The notes: generated by a model from the letters alone, not told the origin. Positions 8,705 through 17,967 are shown, counted from the stretch's first letter. The stretch: DNA of 64,000 bases from Candidatus Microbacterium colombiense (GCA_029203165.1 CP119308.1:1364001-1428000); one strand, 5' to 3'. Numbers and translations: made by a program.

Positions 8705-9770
8705 AGCTGGTTGCCCAGCTTGTACTCGTGCTCGCCATCCTCGGCGCGCGGGTGTAGGAGAACCCGTCGGCGCCGATCGTCACGGCCATCTCGCTGTCGT
8801 CGGTGCGGGCGACGACCGGCTGCGGGTTGCCGTCGAGGTCGAGCACGAGCGACGCATCGGTGTACCAGCGAGGGCACGACGGGGTTGCCCCACCAGTCGC
8901 GGCGCTGGTTGTCGTGCACGTCCCACGTGACGACCGGGTTGTCGGGGTCGCCCGTGTAGTAGTCCTGCGTGTAGACCTCGACGCGGTGGCCGTCGGGGTC
9001 GCGCAGGTACAGGTAGAACGCGTTCGAGACGCCGTGGCGGCCGGGGCCGCGCTCGATCGCGTCGGAGCGGCGGAGCGCGCCGAGCTTGTCGCAGATCGCG
9101 AGGATGTTGTGCTTCTCGTGCGTCGCGAAGCACACGTGGTGCATGCGGGGGCCGTCGCCGCCGGTCATGGCGGTGTCGTGCACGGTGGGCTTGCGGCGCA
9201 TCCACGCGGCGTAGACCGTGCCCTCGTCGTCCTGGATGTCCTCGGTCACGCGGAAGCCGAGGTCCTGCATGAACTCGACCGCGCGCGGCACGTCGGGGGT
9301 GACCTGGTTGAAGTGGTCGAGGCGCACGAGCTCGCCGGGGATGTGCAGGTCGTAGCGCCACGACATCCGCTCGACGTGCTCGGTCTGGTAGAAGAACTCG
9401 TACGGGAAGCCGAGCGGGTCGACCACGCGCACCGAGTCGCCCGATGCCCTTCACGAAGCCCGTCGGGGTTGCGACGCACGTCGCAGCCGAGCTCGGTGTA
9501 GAACGCCACGGCGCGGTCGAGATCCTCGGCGGTGCGCACGCGGTACGAGAACGCGGCGACCGCGGCGATCGGGCCCTTGCGCAGCACCAGGTTGTGGTGG
9601 ATGAACTCCTCGGTCGAGCGCAGGTAGATCGCCTCGTCGTCCTCTTCGGTCACGTACAGGCCGAGCACGTCGACGTAGAACTCGCGCGAGGCGGCGAGGT
9701 CGGTGACGACGAGCTCCATGTACGCGCAGCGCAGGATGTCGGGCGGTGGCGGTCACGGCGTCGCGATCGG
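8701..9770 (-). pseudogene. hpaD: 3,4-Dihydroxyphenylacetate 2,3-dioxygenase, frame broken at several places
   Basis: A complete extradiol (VOC-type) homoprotocatechuate dioxygenase can be read only by changing frame. The stretch PDILRCAYMELVVTDLAASR starts near 9740. The frame then shifts twice between about 9445 and 9466 (GFVKGIGDSVR region), again near 8868 (PSWYTDAS) and near 8743 (before GEHEYKLGNQL, which ends the protein at 8701). Iron ligands are visible: His in LVRLDHFNQVTPD, His in MHHVCFATHEKHN and Glu in HRVEVYTQDY. No segment is missing and the breaks are single-base, so sequencing error is likelier than decay. It opens the ring of 3,4-dihydroxyphenylacetate to 5-carboxymethyl-2-hydroxymuconate semialdehyde. 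The exact start is uncertain because of another break near 9744-9770. Confidence 0.85.
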
Positions 9771-9871
9771 GTTGTCGGCTGGATGGGCGCCTCCTGCGTC
9801 ACGTAGAAGCCCGCGGAGGTGAGGGTCTTCTTCGCGGTTGTGTCATGTCAGCGTCCTTGCTGTCGGCCGGG

Positions 9872-11366
9872 TCAGTTCTTGCCGAAGCGTGGGGTTGTGG
9901 GCGCCGCCGAGCGTGATGTGCACGCTCTGCTGGTCGGTGTAGAAGTCGATCGAGCGGTAGCCGCCCTCGTGGCCGAGACCGGAGGCCTTCACGCCGCCGA
10001 ACGGGGTGCGCAGGTCGCGCACGTTGTTGCGAGTTCAGCCACACCATGCCCGCCTCGACGGACTGCGCGAAGTTGTGCGCGCGCTTGAGGTCGTTCGTCC
10101 AGATGTAGGCGGCGAGCCCGTACTTGGTGTTGTTCGCGAGCGCCAGCGCCTCCTCGTCGGTGTCGAACGGGGTGATCGCGACGACCGGGCCGAAGATCTC
10201 CTCCTGGAAGATGCGGGCGTCGGGGGCACGTCGGCGAACACGGTCGGGGCGACGAAGTTGCCCTCGTCGAAGCCCTCGGGGCGGCCGCCGCCGGCGACCA
10301 GGCGGCCCTCGGTCTTGCCGATCTCGACGTAGCTCATCACCTTGTCGTAGTGCTCCGGGTGCACGAGCGCGCCGACCTCGGTCGCCGGGTCGTGCGGGTA
10401 GCCGACCTTCACGCGCTTCGCCTGTGCGGCGTAGCGCTCGACGAACTCCTCGTAGATCGAGCGCTCGACGAGGATGCGGGAGCCGGCGGTGCAGCGCTCG
10501 CCGTTGAGGGAGAACACGCCGAAGATCGGTGGCGTCGACGCGGCTTCGAGGTCGGCGTCGGCGAAGACGACGGCGGGCGACTTGCCGCCGAGCTCCATCG
10601 ACAGGCCCTTGAGGAAGGGCGCGGCGTTGCCGAAGATGAGCTGCCGGTCGAGCTCTCGCCCGTGAAGGAGATGAGCGGCACGTCGGGGTGCTTCACGAGC
10701 GCATCGCCGGCATCCTCGCCGAGGCCGTTCACGAGGTTGAAGACGCCCTGCGGGCAGCCGGCCTCCTCGAAGATGCCGGCCCACAGCGACGCCGACAGGG
10801 GCGTGAACTCGGCGGGCTTCAGCACGACCGTGTTGCCGGTCGCGAGGGCGGGGCCGAGCTTCCACGACTCGAGCATGAAGGGCGTGTTCCACGGCGTGAT
10901 GAGGCCGGCGCACGCCGATCGGCTTGCGGTTGACGTAGTTCATCTGGCGGCCGGGCACCTTGAAGGCGTCGTCGGACTGCGCGACGATCAGGTCGGCGAA
11001 GAAGCGGAAGTTCTCGGCCGCGCGGCGGGCCTGGCCGAGCGCCTGCGTGATCGGCAGGCCCGAGTCGTACGACTCGAGCTCGGCGAGGCGCGCGTCGCGG
11101 GACTCGACGATGTCGGCGATCCGGTGCAGCACGCGCGAGCGCTCGCGGGGCAGCATCCGCGGCCAGGGGCCCTCGTCGAACGCGCGCTTGGCGGCGGCGA
11201 CGGCGAGCTCGATGTCGGCCTTCTTGCCGCGCGGCGGTCGTGTAGGTCTCGTTCGTGACGGGGTCGAGCACGTCGAAGGTGTCGCCGTCGACGAGTCGAC
11301 GAAGGCGCCGTCGATGTAGTGCTGGATGTGGTCGGGAAGCTCGGCGGGGATGCGCGAGTCGGTCAT
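9872..11366 (-). pseudogene. hpaE: 5-Carboxymethyl-2-hydroxymuconate semialdehyde dehydrogenase, frame broken at several places
   Basis: An aldehyde dehydrogenase of about 498 residues can be pieced together from ATG 11366 (MTDSRIPAELPDHIQHYIDG) to TGA 9872 (ending HNPTFGKN). The frame changes near 11295 and 11230 (two opposing shifts), 10915, 10650, 10233, 10030 and 9888. Catalytic features survive: LELGGKS-type block with the active-site Glu (SMELGGKSPAVV), the nucleophile Cys in SLNGERCTAGSRI, and GGVKASGLGHEGG near the end. The enzyme oxidises the HpaD product with NAD. Order and overlap with hpaD fit an hpaEDHI operon. Because nothing is deleted and homology is continuous, I read this as a real gene in a poor-quality block. 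Confidence 0.85.
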
Positions 11367-11376
11367 GAGGCTTCTC

Positions 11377-12049
11377 CTAGGGTCTGGCGGAACGGGTGTG
11401 CAGCGCGTCGAGGAAGGCGTCCCTCGTGCGCCAGCGGTGGTTGCGGGCGGCGAGCTCGATCTCGAGCGGGTCGGCGCCGTCTCGGATCAGCTCGCAGGAT
11501 CTGCTCGTGCTCCTCGACCGAGTGCTGCGCGCGGCCGGGCACGTAGGCGAACGTCGAGTCCGGATGACCGGACAGCCGCGCCCAGCCGCGGTGCACGAGG
11601 TCGAGCATGTGCGGGTTGGGGCACGGCTCGAACAGCACGGAGTGGAACTGCCGGTTGAGCTCGGTGAAGCGCGTGCGGGTCGAAGTGCTCGAGCATGCTC
11701 GACATGCGCGTCGTTGACCTCGGCGGCCTGCGATCGAGCGCCGCGGGTCGAGCAGCGGAGCGGACAGCGCGGTCGCCGCGCCCTCGACGAGTCCGAGCGT
11801 CTGCATGGTGTGCGCGTACTCGCTCTCGTCGACGAGCGGTCACGCGCGCGCCGACGTTGCGCTCGAAGGTCACGAGGCCTTCGGCTTCGAGGCGGCGGAT
11901 CGCCTCGCGCACGGGCACGACGCTCATGTCGAGCTCTCGGCGATCGACCGAGCACCAGCCGGTAGCCCGGGCCGAAGCGTGGCCGCGAGATGCGTGCGCG
12001 GATCCAGGCGTAGGCCTGCTCCGACTTGCTCGCGGCGCCGCGTCGTCAC
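11377..12049 (-). pseudogene. GntR-family transcriptional regulator (FCD type), frame broken at several places
   Basis: Joining frames gives a regulator of about 224 residues. The likely start is GTG 12049 (MTTRRREQ...), followed by SEQAYAWIRARI and a winged-helix stretch (LDMSVVPVREAIRRLEAEGL) typical of GntR. A C-terminal helical FCD ligand domain follows (TMQTLGLVEGAATALSAPLL, FTELNRQFHSVLFEPCPNPH, ending HTRSARP at the TAG 11377-11379). Frame shifts are seen near 11945, 11840, 11725, 11680 and 11485. It lies between hpaE and the FAH-RraA gene in the same direction and is the natural candidate to control the hpa cluster and the divergent transporter; the effector would be a pathway intermediate (inference). 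Confidence 0.75.
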
Positions 12050-12075
12050 CGCCGGCTCTTCGCGTCGCGCGCCGG

Positions 12076-13534
12076 CTAGCCTCGTAGCGTGCGCGCCACT
12101 CGGCGTTCATGCGGGAACAGCCCGTCGACCGGGTGCCCGGCCGCGACCTGCTCGGCGATCCAGGCATCCTCGTCTCCTGCGCGACGGCGGCCGCGGCCAC
12201 CTCTTCGGCGAGCGCCGGCGGGATGACGATCACGCCGTCGCCGTCGCCGACGATGATGTCGCCGGGCTGCACGGTCGCGCCGCCGCAGGCGATCGGTGAC
12301 GTCGACGTCCCACGGCACGTGCTTGCGGCCGAGCACGCGAGGGATGGGCGCCCTGCGAGAAGACGGGGAGGCCGATCTCGGCGACGGCGTCGAAGTCGCG
12401 GACGCCGCCGTCGGTGACGACTGCCCGCCGCGCCGCGGGTCGGGCGCGCAGCGCGAGGATGTCGCCCAGGGTGCCGGTCGTCGGCGTCGCCGCGGGCCTC
12501 GATCACGATGATCTCGCCGTCGTCGACCGCGTCGAACGCGCGCTTCTGGGCGTTGTACCCGCCGCCGTGCGAGGCGAAGAGGTCTTCGCGGAAGGGCACG
12601 AACCGCAGCGTCTTGGCTGTGCCGACGATCTTCGGTCCCGGCGATGTTCGCCGACACGCCGTCGATGAAGCAGGAGTGGTGTCCGCGCTTGCGCAGCTGC
12701 GCGGAGAGGCCGGCGGTCGGCGCTTCGAGGAGCTGCGGCGCGCAGCTCGGGCGAGAGGCCCGGTCGCGCGTCTCCGGCTCGGCGTCGGGCAGCCGGCCTC
12801 GGCCCGGGAGCCCCAGGCCTCGGTGCGCTGCAGGTCGTCGACCGCGGGCAGCGATCCGATCTCGCCGTCGAACGCGATCGTCGCCCTGCGTCGACCGTCG
12901 TGACGAGGCGCCCGGACGTCGGCGCGCCGTCGGCATCCGGGGCATCCACCTCGACCTCGACGACATCGCCGGGGACGATGACGGATGACCCCGCCGGCGT
13001 GCCGGTGAGGATCACGTCGCCGGGCTCCAGGGTGAAGTGCTGCGACAGGTCGGCGACGAGCTGGGCGAGCGGGAAGATGAGGCCGTCGGTCGTGTCGTCC
13101 TGACGCAGCGCGCCGTTGACCCAGGTGCGCACGCGCAGCGCCGTCGGGTCGACCGTGCGTGCGTCGATCAGTTCCGGACCGAGGGGGGTGTAGCCGTCGC
13201 CGCCCTTGGAGCGGACGTTCGATCCCTTGTCGTTGGCGCGCAGGTCGTACAGGCCGAGGTCGTTCGATGCGGTGACCCAGCCCACGTGCGCCCATGCCTC
13301 GTCGAGTGCGACGCGGCGGGTGGGCGTGCCGATCACCAGTGCGATCTCGCCCTCGAAGGCCAGCAGTTCGGTGCCGGCGGGGCGCTCGACCGTGCCGCCG
13401 GATGCGGCGACGGAGCTCGCCGGCTTGAAGAAGTAGGAGGGTGCCGCGGGGCGGCGGCCACGCTGATCGGCTCGTGAGGCGTAGCTCAGATGGATCGCGA
13501 TGATCTTGCCGGGGCGGGCGATGGGATCCGTCAC
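12076..13534 (-). pseudogene. Fumarylacetoacetate-hydrolase-fold isomerase fused to an RraA-like domain, frame broken in the RraA half
   Basis: The GTG at 13534 with GAGGAGG just upstream starts an intact ~215-residue FAH domain: GKIIAIHLSYASRA, PSYFFKPASS, ELLAFEGEIALVIG (metal Glu pair), GDVILTGTPAGSS. This matches HpaG-type 2-hydroxyhepta-2,4-diene-1,7-dioate isomerases. After TSGRLVTTVDAG the frame slips near 12890 and an RraA-like domain follows without a plausible new start (GLSAQLRKRGHHSCFIDGVS, VGTAKTLRFVPFREDLFASH, VQPGDIIVGDGDGVIVIPPA), to a stop at 12076. More slips occur near 12790, 12740, 12635, 12485, 12345, 12290 and 12167. The joined length is about 486 residues. RraA-fold enzymes include oxaloacetate decarboxylases and HMG/CHA aldolases, so the second domain may supply the decarboxylase step of the pathway (inference). 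Confidence 0.75.
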
Positions 13535-13577
13535 GGGGCGCCTCCTCGCGCTCGTCTGCACTGTCGTGCGGGACGCC

Positions 13578-13607
13578 TTGTGCGTCGTATTCGAAATCAT
13601 ATATCAT
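13578..13607 (+). promoter_or_regulatory. Divergent control region with candidate GntR operator and promoter
   Basis: The 154 bp between the FAH-RraA gene and the transporter contain the only AT-rich patch in the neighbourhood. TTGTGC (13578-13583) and TATCAT (13602-13607) are 18 bp apart and could be a plus-strand promoter. The near-palindrome ATCATATATCAT (13596-13607, 10 of 12 positions symmetric) covers the -10 and has the look of a GntR-type site. Function is inferred from position and symmetry only. Confidence 0.35.
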
Positions 13608-13688
13608 CGGTTCACCCCTCGGCAAGCATTCGGATTCACGTCCGCTGCGCGCCGTGACAATGCGGTCACAACCAGAAGGAGGCACCCC

Positions 13689-15068
13689 ATGAGCGGGCAG
13701 CCACAGGGTGGGTTCACGCCCACCGGAACCATCGCGACAGCGGCCGATCGACGCCGCGTCGTGTTCGCCACTGTCGTCGGAACCACCGTCGAGTGGTACG
13801 ACTTCTTCATCTACGCCACAGCCGTCGGGCTGGTGTTCGGGCAGCTGTTCTTCGAGCCGCTGGGCGCCAACAGCGCGCTGATCGCCTTCGCCACGGTCGG
13901 GGTGAGCTTCCTCTTCCGGCCCCTCGGCGCGTTCCTCGCGGGCCACTACGGCGACAAGCTCGGACGCAAGACCGTGCTGATGTGGACGCTGATCCTCATG
14001 GGTGCAGCGACCGCCCTGATCGGCATCCTGCCCACGTACGAGACCATCGGCGTCCTGGCACCGATCCTGCTGGTGCTCCTGCGCATCATCCAGGGCATCT
14101 CGGCCGGTGGCGAATGGGGCGGGGCGGTGCTGATGGCCGTCGAGCATGCTCCACGCACGAAGCGCGGCATCTTCGGAGCCTCCCCGCAGATCGGCGTTCC
14201 GCTCGGCCTCCTGCTCGCCTCGGGCGTCATGGCGCTGATGACGGCGATCGCTCCGGGGGAGCAGTTCGCGATCTGGGGCTGGCGGGTGCCGTTCCTGCTC
14301 AGCGTGGTGCTGATCCTCGTGGGCTACTACGTGCGTCGCAAGGTCGAGGAGAGCCCGGTGTTCACCGAGCTCGCCGCGCGCAAGGAGAAGGCGCGGATGC
14401 CGATCGTGCAGCTGTTCCGCAAGCACGCGCTGCTCGTGATCATCGCGGCGTTCGTCTTCGCCGGCAACAACGCGGTCGGCTACATGACGACGGGCGGCTA
14501 CATCCAGGGCTACGCCACGAACCCGGACGGGCCGATCGGTCTGGAGCGCGGTCCGGTGCTGTGGGCCGTCGCGGGCTCTGCCGTGACGTGGCTCCTCACG
14601 ACGCTGTTGGCCGGGTGGGTCTCGGACCGTATCGGTCGCCGCACCACGTACATCATCGGATGGGTGATGCAGCTGGTCGGTGTCTTCACGCTGTTCCCGC
14701 TCGTGAACACCGGCGAGATCGGGCTTCTGTTCGCCGGGCTGGCGATCCTCACGATCGGACTCGGCTTCACGTACGGGCCGCAGGCCGCGCTGTACACCGA
14801 GCTCTTCCCCGCCAGCATCCGCTTCTCGGGTGTCTCGATCTCGTACGCGATCGGTGCCATCGCCGGTGGAGCGTTCGCCCCGACCATCGCGACCGCGATC
14901 GTGCAGGCGACCGGGTCGACACAGGCGGTCACCTGGTACCTCGCGGGTATGACCGTCCTCGGCCTGATCGCGACCCTCCTGCTGCGCGACCGCTCGGGCA
15001 TCCCGCTCGGCGTCGACCACGAGGAGGAGCAGTCGGTGAGCCCGATCCGCGGGCTCGCGAACGCCTGA
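13689..15068 (+). CDS. MHS-family (metabolite:H+ symporter) MFS transporter
   Basis: The ATG at 13689, with AGAAGGAGG seven bases upstream, gives a 459-residue protein; the ORF is open further upstream but has no better start. It has 12 predicted spans and the MHS hallmarks: GTTVEWYDFFIYATA near residue 30, FRPLGAFLAGHYGDKLGRK (the loop 2-3 signature), and RIIQGISAGGEWGGAVL. MHS carriers import shikimate, aromatic acids, citrate or osmolytes with protons. Being divergent from the homoprotocatechuate genes and sharing their control region, it probably imports a 4-hydroxyphenylacetate- or dihydroxyphenylacetate-like acid (inference). It is downstream of the frameshift block and its own frame is clean. 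Confidence 0.88.
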   Translation: MSGQPQGGFTPTGTIATAADRRRVVFATVVGTTVEWYDFFIYATAVGLVFGQLFFEPLGANSALIAFATVGVSFLFRPLGAFLAGHYGDKLGRKTVLMWTLILMGAATALIGILPTYETIGVLAPILLVLLRIIQGISAGGEWGGAVLMAVEHAPRTKRGIFGASPQIGVPLGLLLASGVMALMTAIAPGEQFAIWGWRVPFLLSVVLILVGYYVRRKVEESPVFTELAARKEKARMPIVQLFRKHALLVIIAAFVFAGNNAVGYMTTGGYIQGYATNPDGPIGLERGPVLWAVAGSAVTWLLTTLLAGWVSDRIGRRTTYIIGWVMQLVGVFTLFPLVNTGEIGLLFAGLAILTIGLGFTYGPQAALYTELFPASIRFSGVSISYAIGAIAGGAFAPTIATAIVQATGSTQAVTWYLAGMTVLGLIATLLLRDRSGIPLGVDHEEEQSVSPIRGLANA

Positions 15069-15081
15069 TCGAGCGCGACCG

Positions 15082-15163
15082 TCACAACTCCGGAGATACT
15101 GCGCCCAACGGCCCCTTGTCGGGCGTGTTGCGCGGATATCGACCCGTTTCTCCGGAGTTGTGA
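15082..15163. terminator. Long perfect inverted repeat between convergent genes (terminator or palindromic repeat)
   Basis: TCACAACTCCGGAGA (15082-15096) is repeated as its exact reverse complement at 15149-15163, with a 52-nt spacer that also contains weaker self-complementary pieces. It fills the gap between the convergent transporter (ends 15068) and IclR gene (ends 15171). A symmetric stem here could end transcription from both sides. There is no T-run, so an intrinsic terminator is not certain; it may belong to a family of intergenic palindromes (see 49654, 58727, 61772). Confidence 0.6.
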
Positions 15164-15170
15164 AGCGTGG

Positions 15171-15875
15171 TCAGCCGTCGAGCGCTTCGCGGATGAGCTC
15201 TGCCGACCGCTGAAGACGCTCGGCGATGGCCCCGTCGTCGAGGGAGGTGGCGACGTGCACGACCGCGATCGCGGCAGGTCGATGTCCGCGCAGGATCAGC
15301 GGAACCGCGACGGACTGCACGGTCGGGATGACCTCGTCGTGGCTCGTGCCGTACCCACGGGTGCGGGTCAGCTCGACGTCGGCGCGGAGCCGCTCGGAGA
15401 TCGGGGAGGGCCACTCGTTCGGAGCGAGCTGCGTGAGGATGGCCTTTCCCGGAGCGCCGACCGTGACGGGATGGCGGGCGCCCGGGCGTTGCGCGACGCT
15501 GGCGATCGCGTGCTTGGGTTCGACGCTGGCCAGTGTGATGCACTCCTCGCCGTCGAGGACGGCGAGGAAGCACGTCATGCCGAGCTCGTTCGCGATCGCC
15601 GTCAGCTCGGGGAGCGCCTCGGCCTGAAGGTCATGGGCGACCCCGGCGGCGAGTGCCGCCATGCGTGCCCCCAGGCTGACGGCGCCCGTTCCGTCGCGGG
15701 TGACCAGGCTGTGGTCTTCCAGCGTTCGCAGGAGCCGGTAGGCGATCGAGCGGTGCACGCCCAGGCGGTGCGCGATCTCGTCGATCGCGAGGGGCTCGCG
15801 TGCATCGCTGAGGATCTCGAGGATGCGGATGCCGCGGCTCAGGGTCTGTGATGCGGGCGTCGTGCCGTCGGCCAC
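15171..15875 (-). CDS. IclR-family transcriptional regulator
   Basis: The GTG at 15875 has AAGGAG (rc of 15881-15886) five bases upstream and gives 234 residues; a start five codons earlier lacks such a site. The N-terminal winged helix (about 10-70) reads SRGIRILEILSDAREPLAID and HRLGVHRSIAYRLLRTLEDH. The C-terminal IclR effector domain includes AVLDGEECITLASVEPKH and RHPVTVGAPGKAILTQL. The gene is divergent from the flavin monooxygenase at 16005, and three regularly spaced palindromic boxes lie between them, so it very likely controls that gene, with an aromatic acid as effector (inference). Confidence 0.9.
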   Translation of the reverse strand: MADGTTPASQTLSRGIRILEILSDAREPLAIDEIAHRLGVHRSIAYRLLRTLEDHSLVTRDGTGAVSLGARMAALAAGVAHDLQAEALPELTAIANELGMTCFLAVLDGEECITLASVEPKHAIASVAQRPGARHPVTVGAPGKAILTQLAPNEWPSPISERLRADVELTRTRGYGTSHDEVIPTVQSVAVPLILRGHRPAAIAVVHVATSLDDGAIAERLQRSAELIREALDG

Positions 15876-15914
15876 GGATGCTCCTTGCACTCGGAGGTCG
15901 TCGAGAATACGATG

Positions 15915-15971
15915 TGTTCAATAGTAGAACGCTGTGTTCGAATATAGAACACGCGGTTCGAGGATGCAAGA
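15915..15971. promoter_or_regulatory. Array of three IclR-type operator boxes, 20-bp period
   Basis: Site 1 is TGTTC-N7-GAACG (15915-15931), site 2 is TGTTC-N7-GAACA (15935-15951, a perfect palindrome in its arms), and a weaker third copy GGTTC-N7-CAAGA sits at 15955-15971. Starts are exactly 20 bp apart, about two helical turns, so dimers would bind one face of the DNA. The array lies between the IclR gene and the monooxygenase start at 16005. IclR regulators often bind such palindromes; binding here is inferred. Confidence 0.7.
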
Positions 15972-16004
15972 CCCGACAGTGCAGTCCGGAAGGAATCGAC
16001 GACG

Positions 16005-17876
16005 ATGCAGTTCCACCACCATGGCTATGTCTCCGGCAATCCCCGCGTGCAGGATGCCGCGGGCGTCGGCGTGGATCGGCCGAGCGAGCTTCCCGACCGG
16101 CTCGACGTGCTGATCGTCGGGTCGGGGCCGGCCGGCATGCTGCTCGCCGCGCAGATGTCGCAGTACCCGGGCGTCACGACCCGCATCATCGAGAAGCGCG
16201 ACGGGCGACTGGTGCTCGGTCAGGCCGACGGCATCCAGCCGCGCAGCGTCGAGACCTTCCAGGCGTTCGGCTTCGCGGAGCGGATCGTCGCCGAGGCCTA
16301 CAACATCGGCTGGATGAACTTCTGGGGTCCGAATCCCGAGAACCCGCGGGAGATCGTCCGCACCTCGCGCACCGCGGACTACGCCTACGACATCTGCGAG
16401 TTCCCGCACCTGATCGTCAACCAGGCGCGGGTGCTGGACTACTTCGCCGAAGCCGCCGGAAACGGCCCCGGTCGGATCACGCCGGACTACGGCGTGGAGT
16501 TCGTCGGACTCACCGTGCACGACGAGGGCGAGTACCCCGTCGAGGTGCGGGTGCGTCATCTCGCGGGGGAGCGCGCCGGCGAGGAGCGCACCATCCGGGC
16601 GAAGTACGTCGCCGGCTGCGATGGCGCGCGCAGCGGTGTGCGCGAGGCGATCGGACGCACGCACGTCGGCGGCAGTGCGGCCCATGCGTGGGGCGTCATG
16701 GATGTGCTGGTGAACACCGACTTCCCGGATTGGCGCACGAAGTGCGCGATCAACTCCGAAGCGGGCAACATCCTGCACATCCCGCGGGAGGGCGGCTACC
16801 TCTCGCGCATGTACATCGACCTCGGCGAGGTCGCAGACGACGATGATCACCGTGTGCGCAAGACCCCGGTCGAGGAGATCATCCGCAAGGCCAACGACAT
16901 CCTGCACCCGTACACGATCGACGTGCAGCAGGTCGCCTGGCACAGCGTGTACGAGGTCGGGCATCGGGTGACCGACGGCTTCGACGACGTGATCGACGAG
17001 TCGGGCCGCACGCCGCACGTGTTCCTCACCGGCGACGCCTGCCACACGCACAGCGCCAAGGCCGGGCAGGGCATGAACGTGTCGATGCAGGACGGCTTCA
17101 ACCTCGGATGGAAGCTCGGCTCGGTGCTCACCGGGCGTGCTCCGGAGTCGCTCCTGGCCACGTACGGCGCAGAGCGGCGGCCGGTCGCGCAGCAGCTCAT
17201 CGACTTCGATCGGGAGTGGTCGAGCCTGATGGCCCGCAAGCCGGAGGAGATCTCCGACCCCAACGAGCTCGCGACGTACTACCTCGCCACGGCCGAGTTC
17301 CCCTCGGGGTTCATGACGCAGTACACCTCGTCGATGATCACGGGTTCCGATGCGCACCAGGCGCTGGCGGCGGGCTTCCCGCTGGGGAAGCGCTTCAAGT
17401 CGGCCGAGGTGATCAGGGTCGGCGACGGCAACGTCACCCACCTCGGTCATCACGCCACGGCCGACGGCCGGTGGCGCGTGTACGCCTTCGGCGACCGCAC
17501 GGGCGAGGTGCTCGCCACCTGGGCAGAGCAGGCGGCTGAGGTTCTCGCGCGGTTCACCCCGGCGGATGCCGACGTGGATGCCGTGTTCGACGTCAAGGCC
17601 GTCTACCAACAGCCGTTCGAGGAAGTCGAGGTGACCTCGGCTCCCTCGCTGTTCCAGCCGAAGACCGGCCCCCTCGGGCTCACCGACTGGGAGAAGGTGT
17701 ACGCGTCGGGTCCGTCGAAATGGACGCCGACCGACATCTTCGCCGCGCGCGAGCTCTCACGAGACGGCGTCGTGATCGTCGTGCGACCCGATCAGTATGT
17801 CGCCGCGATCCTCCCCCTGGATGACACGGCGGAGCTGGCGGAGTTCTTCGACGGCGCGCTGCTGCCGGCGCGCTGA
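16005..17876 (+). CDS. FAD-dependent aromatic monooxygenase (3-hydroxybenzoate 4-monooxygenase / phenol 2-monooxygenase family)
   Basis: A 623-residue group A flavin hydroxylase. The Rossmann FAD motif is LDVLIVGSGPAGMLLAAQMS (about residues 32-51), the DG region is CDGARSGVREAIG near 205-220, and the GD ribose motif is HVFLTGDACHTHSAKAGQGM near 340-360, followed by NVSMQDGFNLGWKLGS. The extra C-terminal ~200 residues form the thioredoxin-like domain typical of phenol hydroxylase and of MobA (3-hydroxybenzoate to protocatechuate), which matches this length. An upstream IclR regulator is also typical of protocatechuate-yielding hydroxylases. No protocatechuate ring-cleavage gene is in the window. 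Substrate call is probable, not proven. Confidence 0.8.
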   Translation: MQFHHHGYVSGNPRVQDAAGVGVDRPSELPDRLDVLIVGSGPAGMLLAAQMSQYPGVTTRIIEKRDGRLVLGQADGIQPRSVETFQAFGFAERIVAEAYNIGWMNFWGPNPENPREIVRTSRTADYAYDICEFPHLIVNQARVLDYFAEAAGNGPGRITPDYGVEFVGLTVHDEGEYPVEVRVRHLAGERAGEERTIRAKYVAGCDGARSGVREAIGRTHVGGSAAHAWGVMDVLVNTDFPDWRTKCAINSEAGNILHIPREGGYLSRMYIDLGEVADDDDHRVRKTPVEEIIRKANDILHPYTIDVQQVAWHSVYEVGHRVTDGFDDVIDESGRTPHVFLTGDACHTHSAKAGQGMNVSMQDGFNLGWKLGSVLTGRAPESLLATYGAERRPVAQQLIDFDREWSSLMARKPEEISDPNELATYYLATAEFPSGFMTQYTSSMITGSDAHQALAAGFPLGKRFKSAEVIRVGDGNVTHLGHHATADGRWRVYAFGDRTGEVLATWAEQAAEVLARFTPADADVDAVFDVKAVYQQPFEEVEVTSAPSLFQPKTGPLGLTDWEKVYASGPSKWTPTDIFAARELSRDGVVIVVRPDQYVAAILPLDDTAELAEFFDGALLPAR

Positions 17877-17967
17877 GCGGGGCGCGGAACCCCTGGTCGG
17901 ATTGTCGGTGGTCCGGCGTACCGTGGGTCTCGGTCGGGCGACGGCGTCCGCCAGGAGGGTGTGCGCA

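Noticed and set aside
8701..13534. Loss of the homoprotocatechuate pathway by gene decay
   Set aside because: Breaks are single-base, cluster with sharp edges, and leave all active-site residues; hpaH, hpaI and the transporter are intact. Sequence error explains it better.
11487..15020. An 1177-codon minus-strand open frame
   Set aside because: Its first part is antisense to the transporter and its later part strings together out-of-frame pieces of the FAH-RraA and GntR genes. It survives only because of high GC and the frameshift block.
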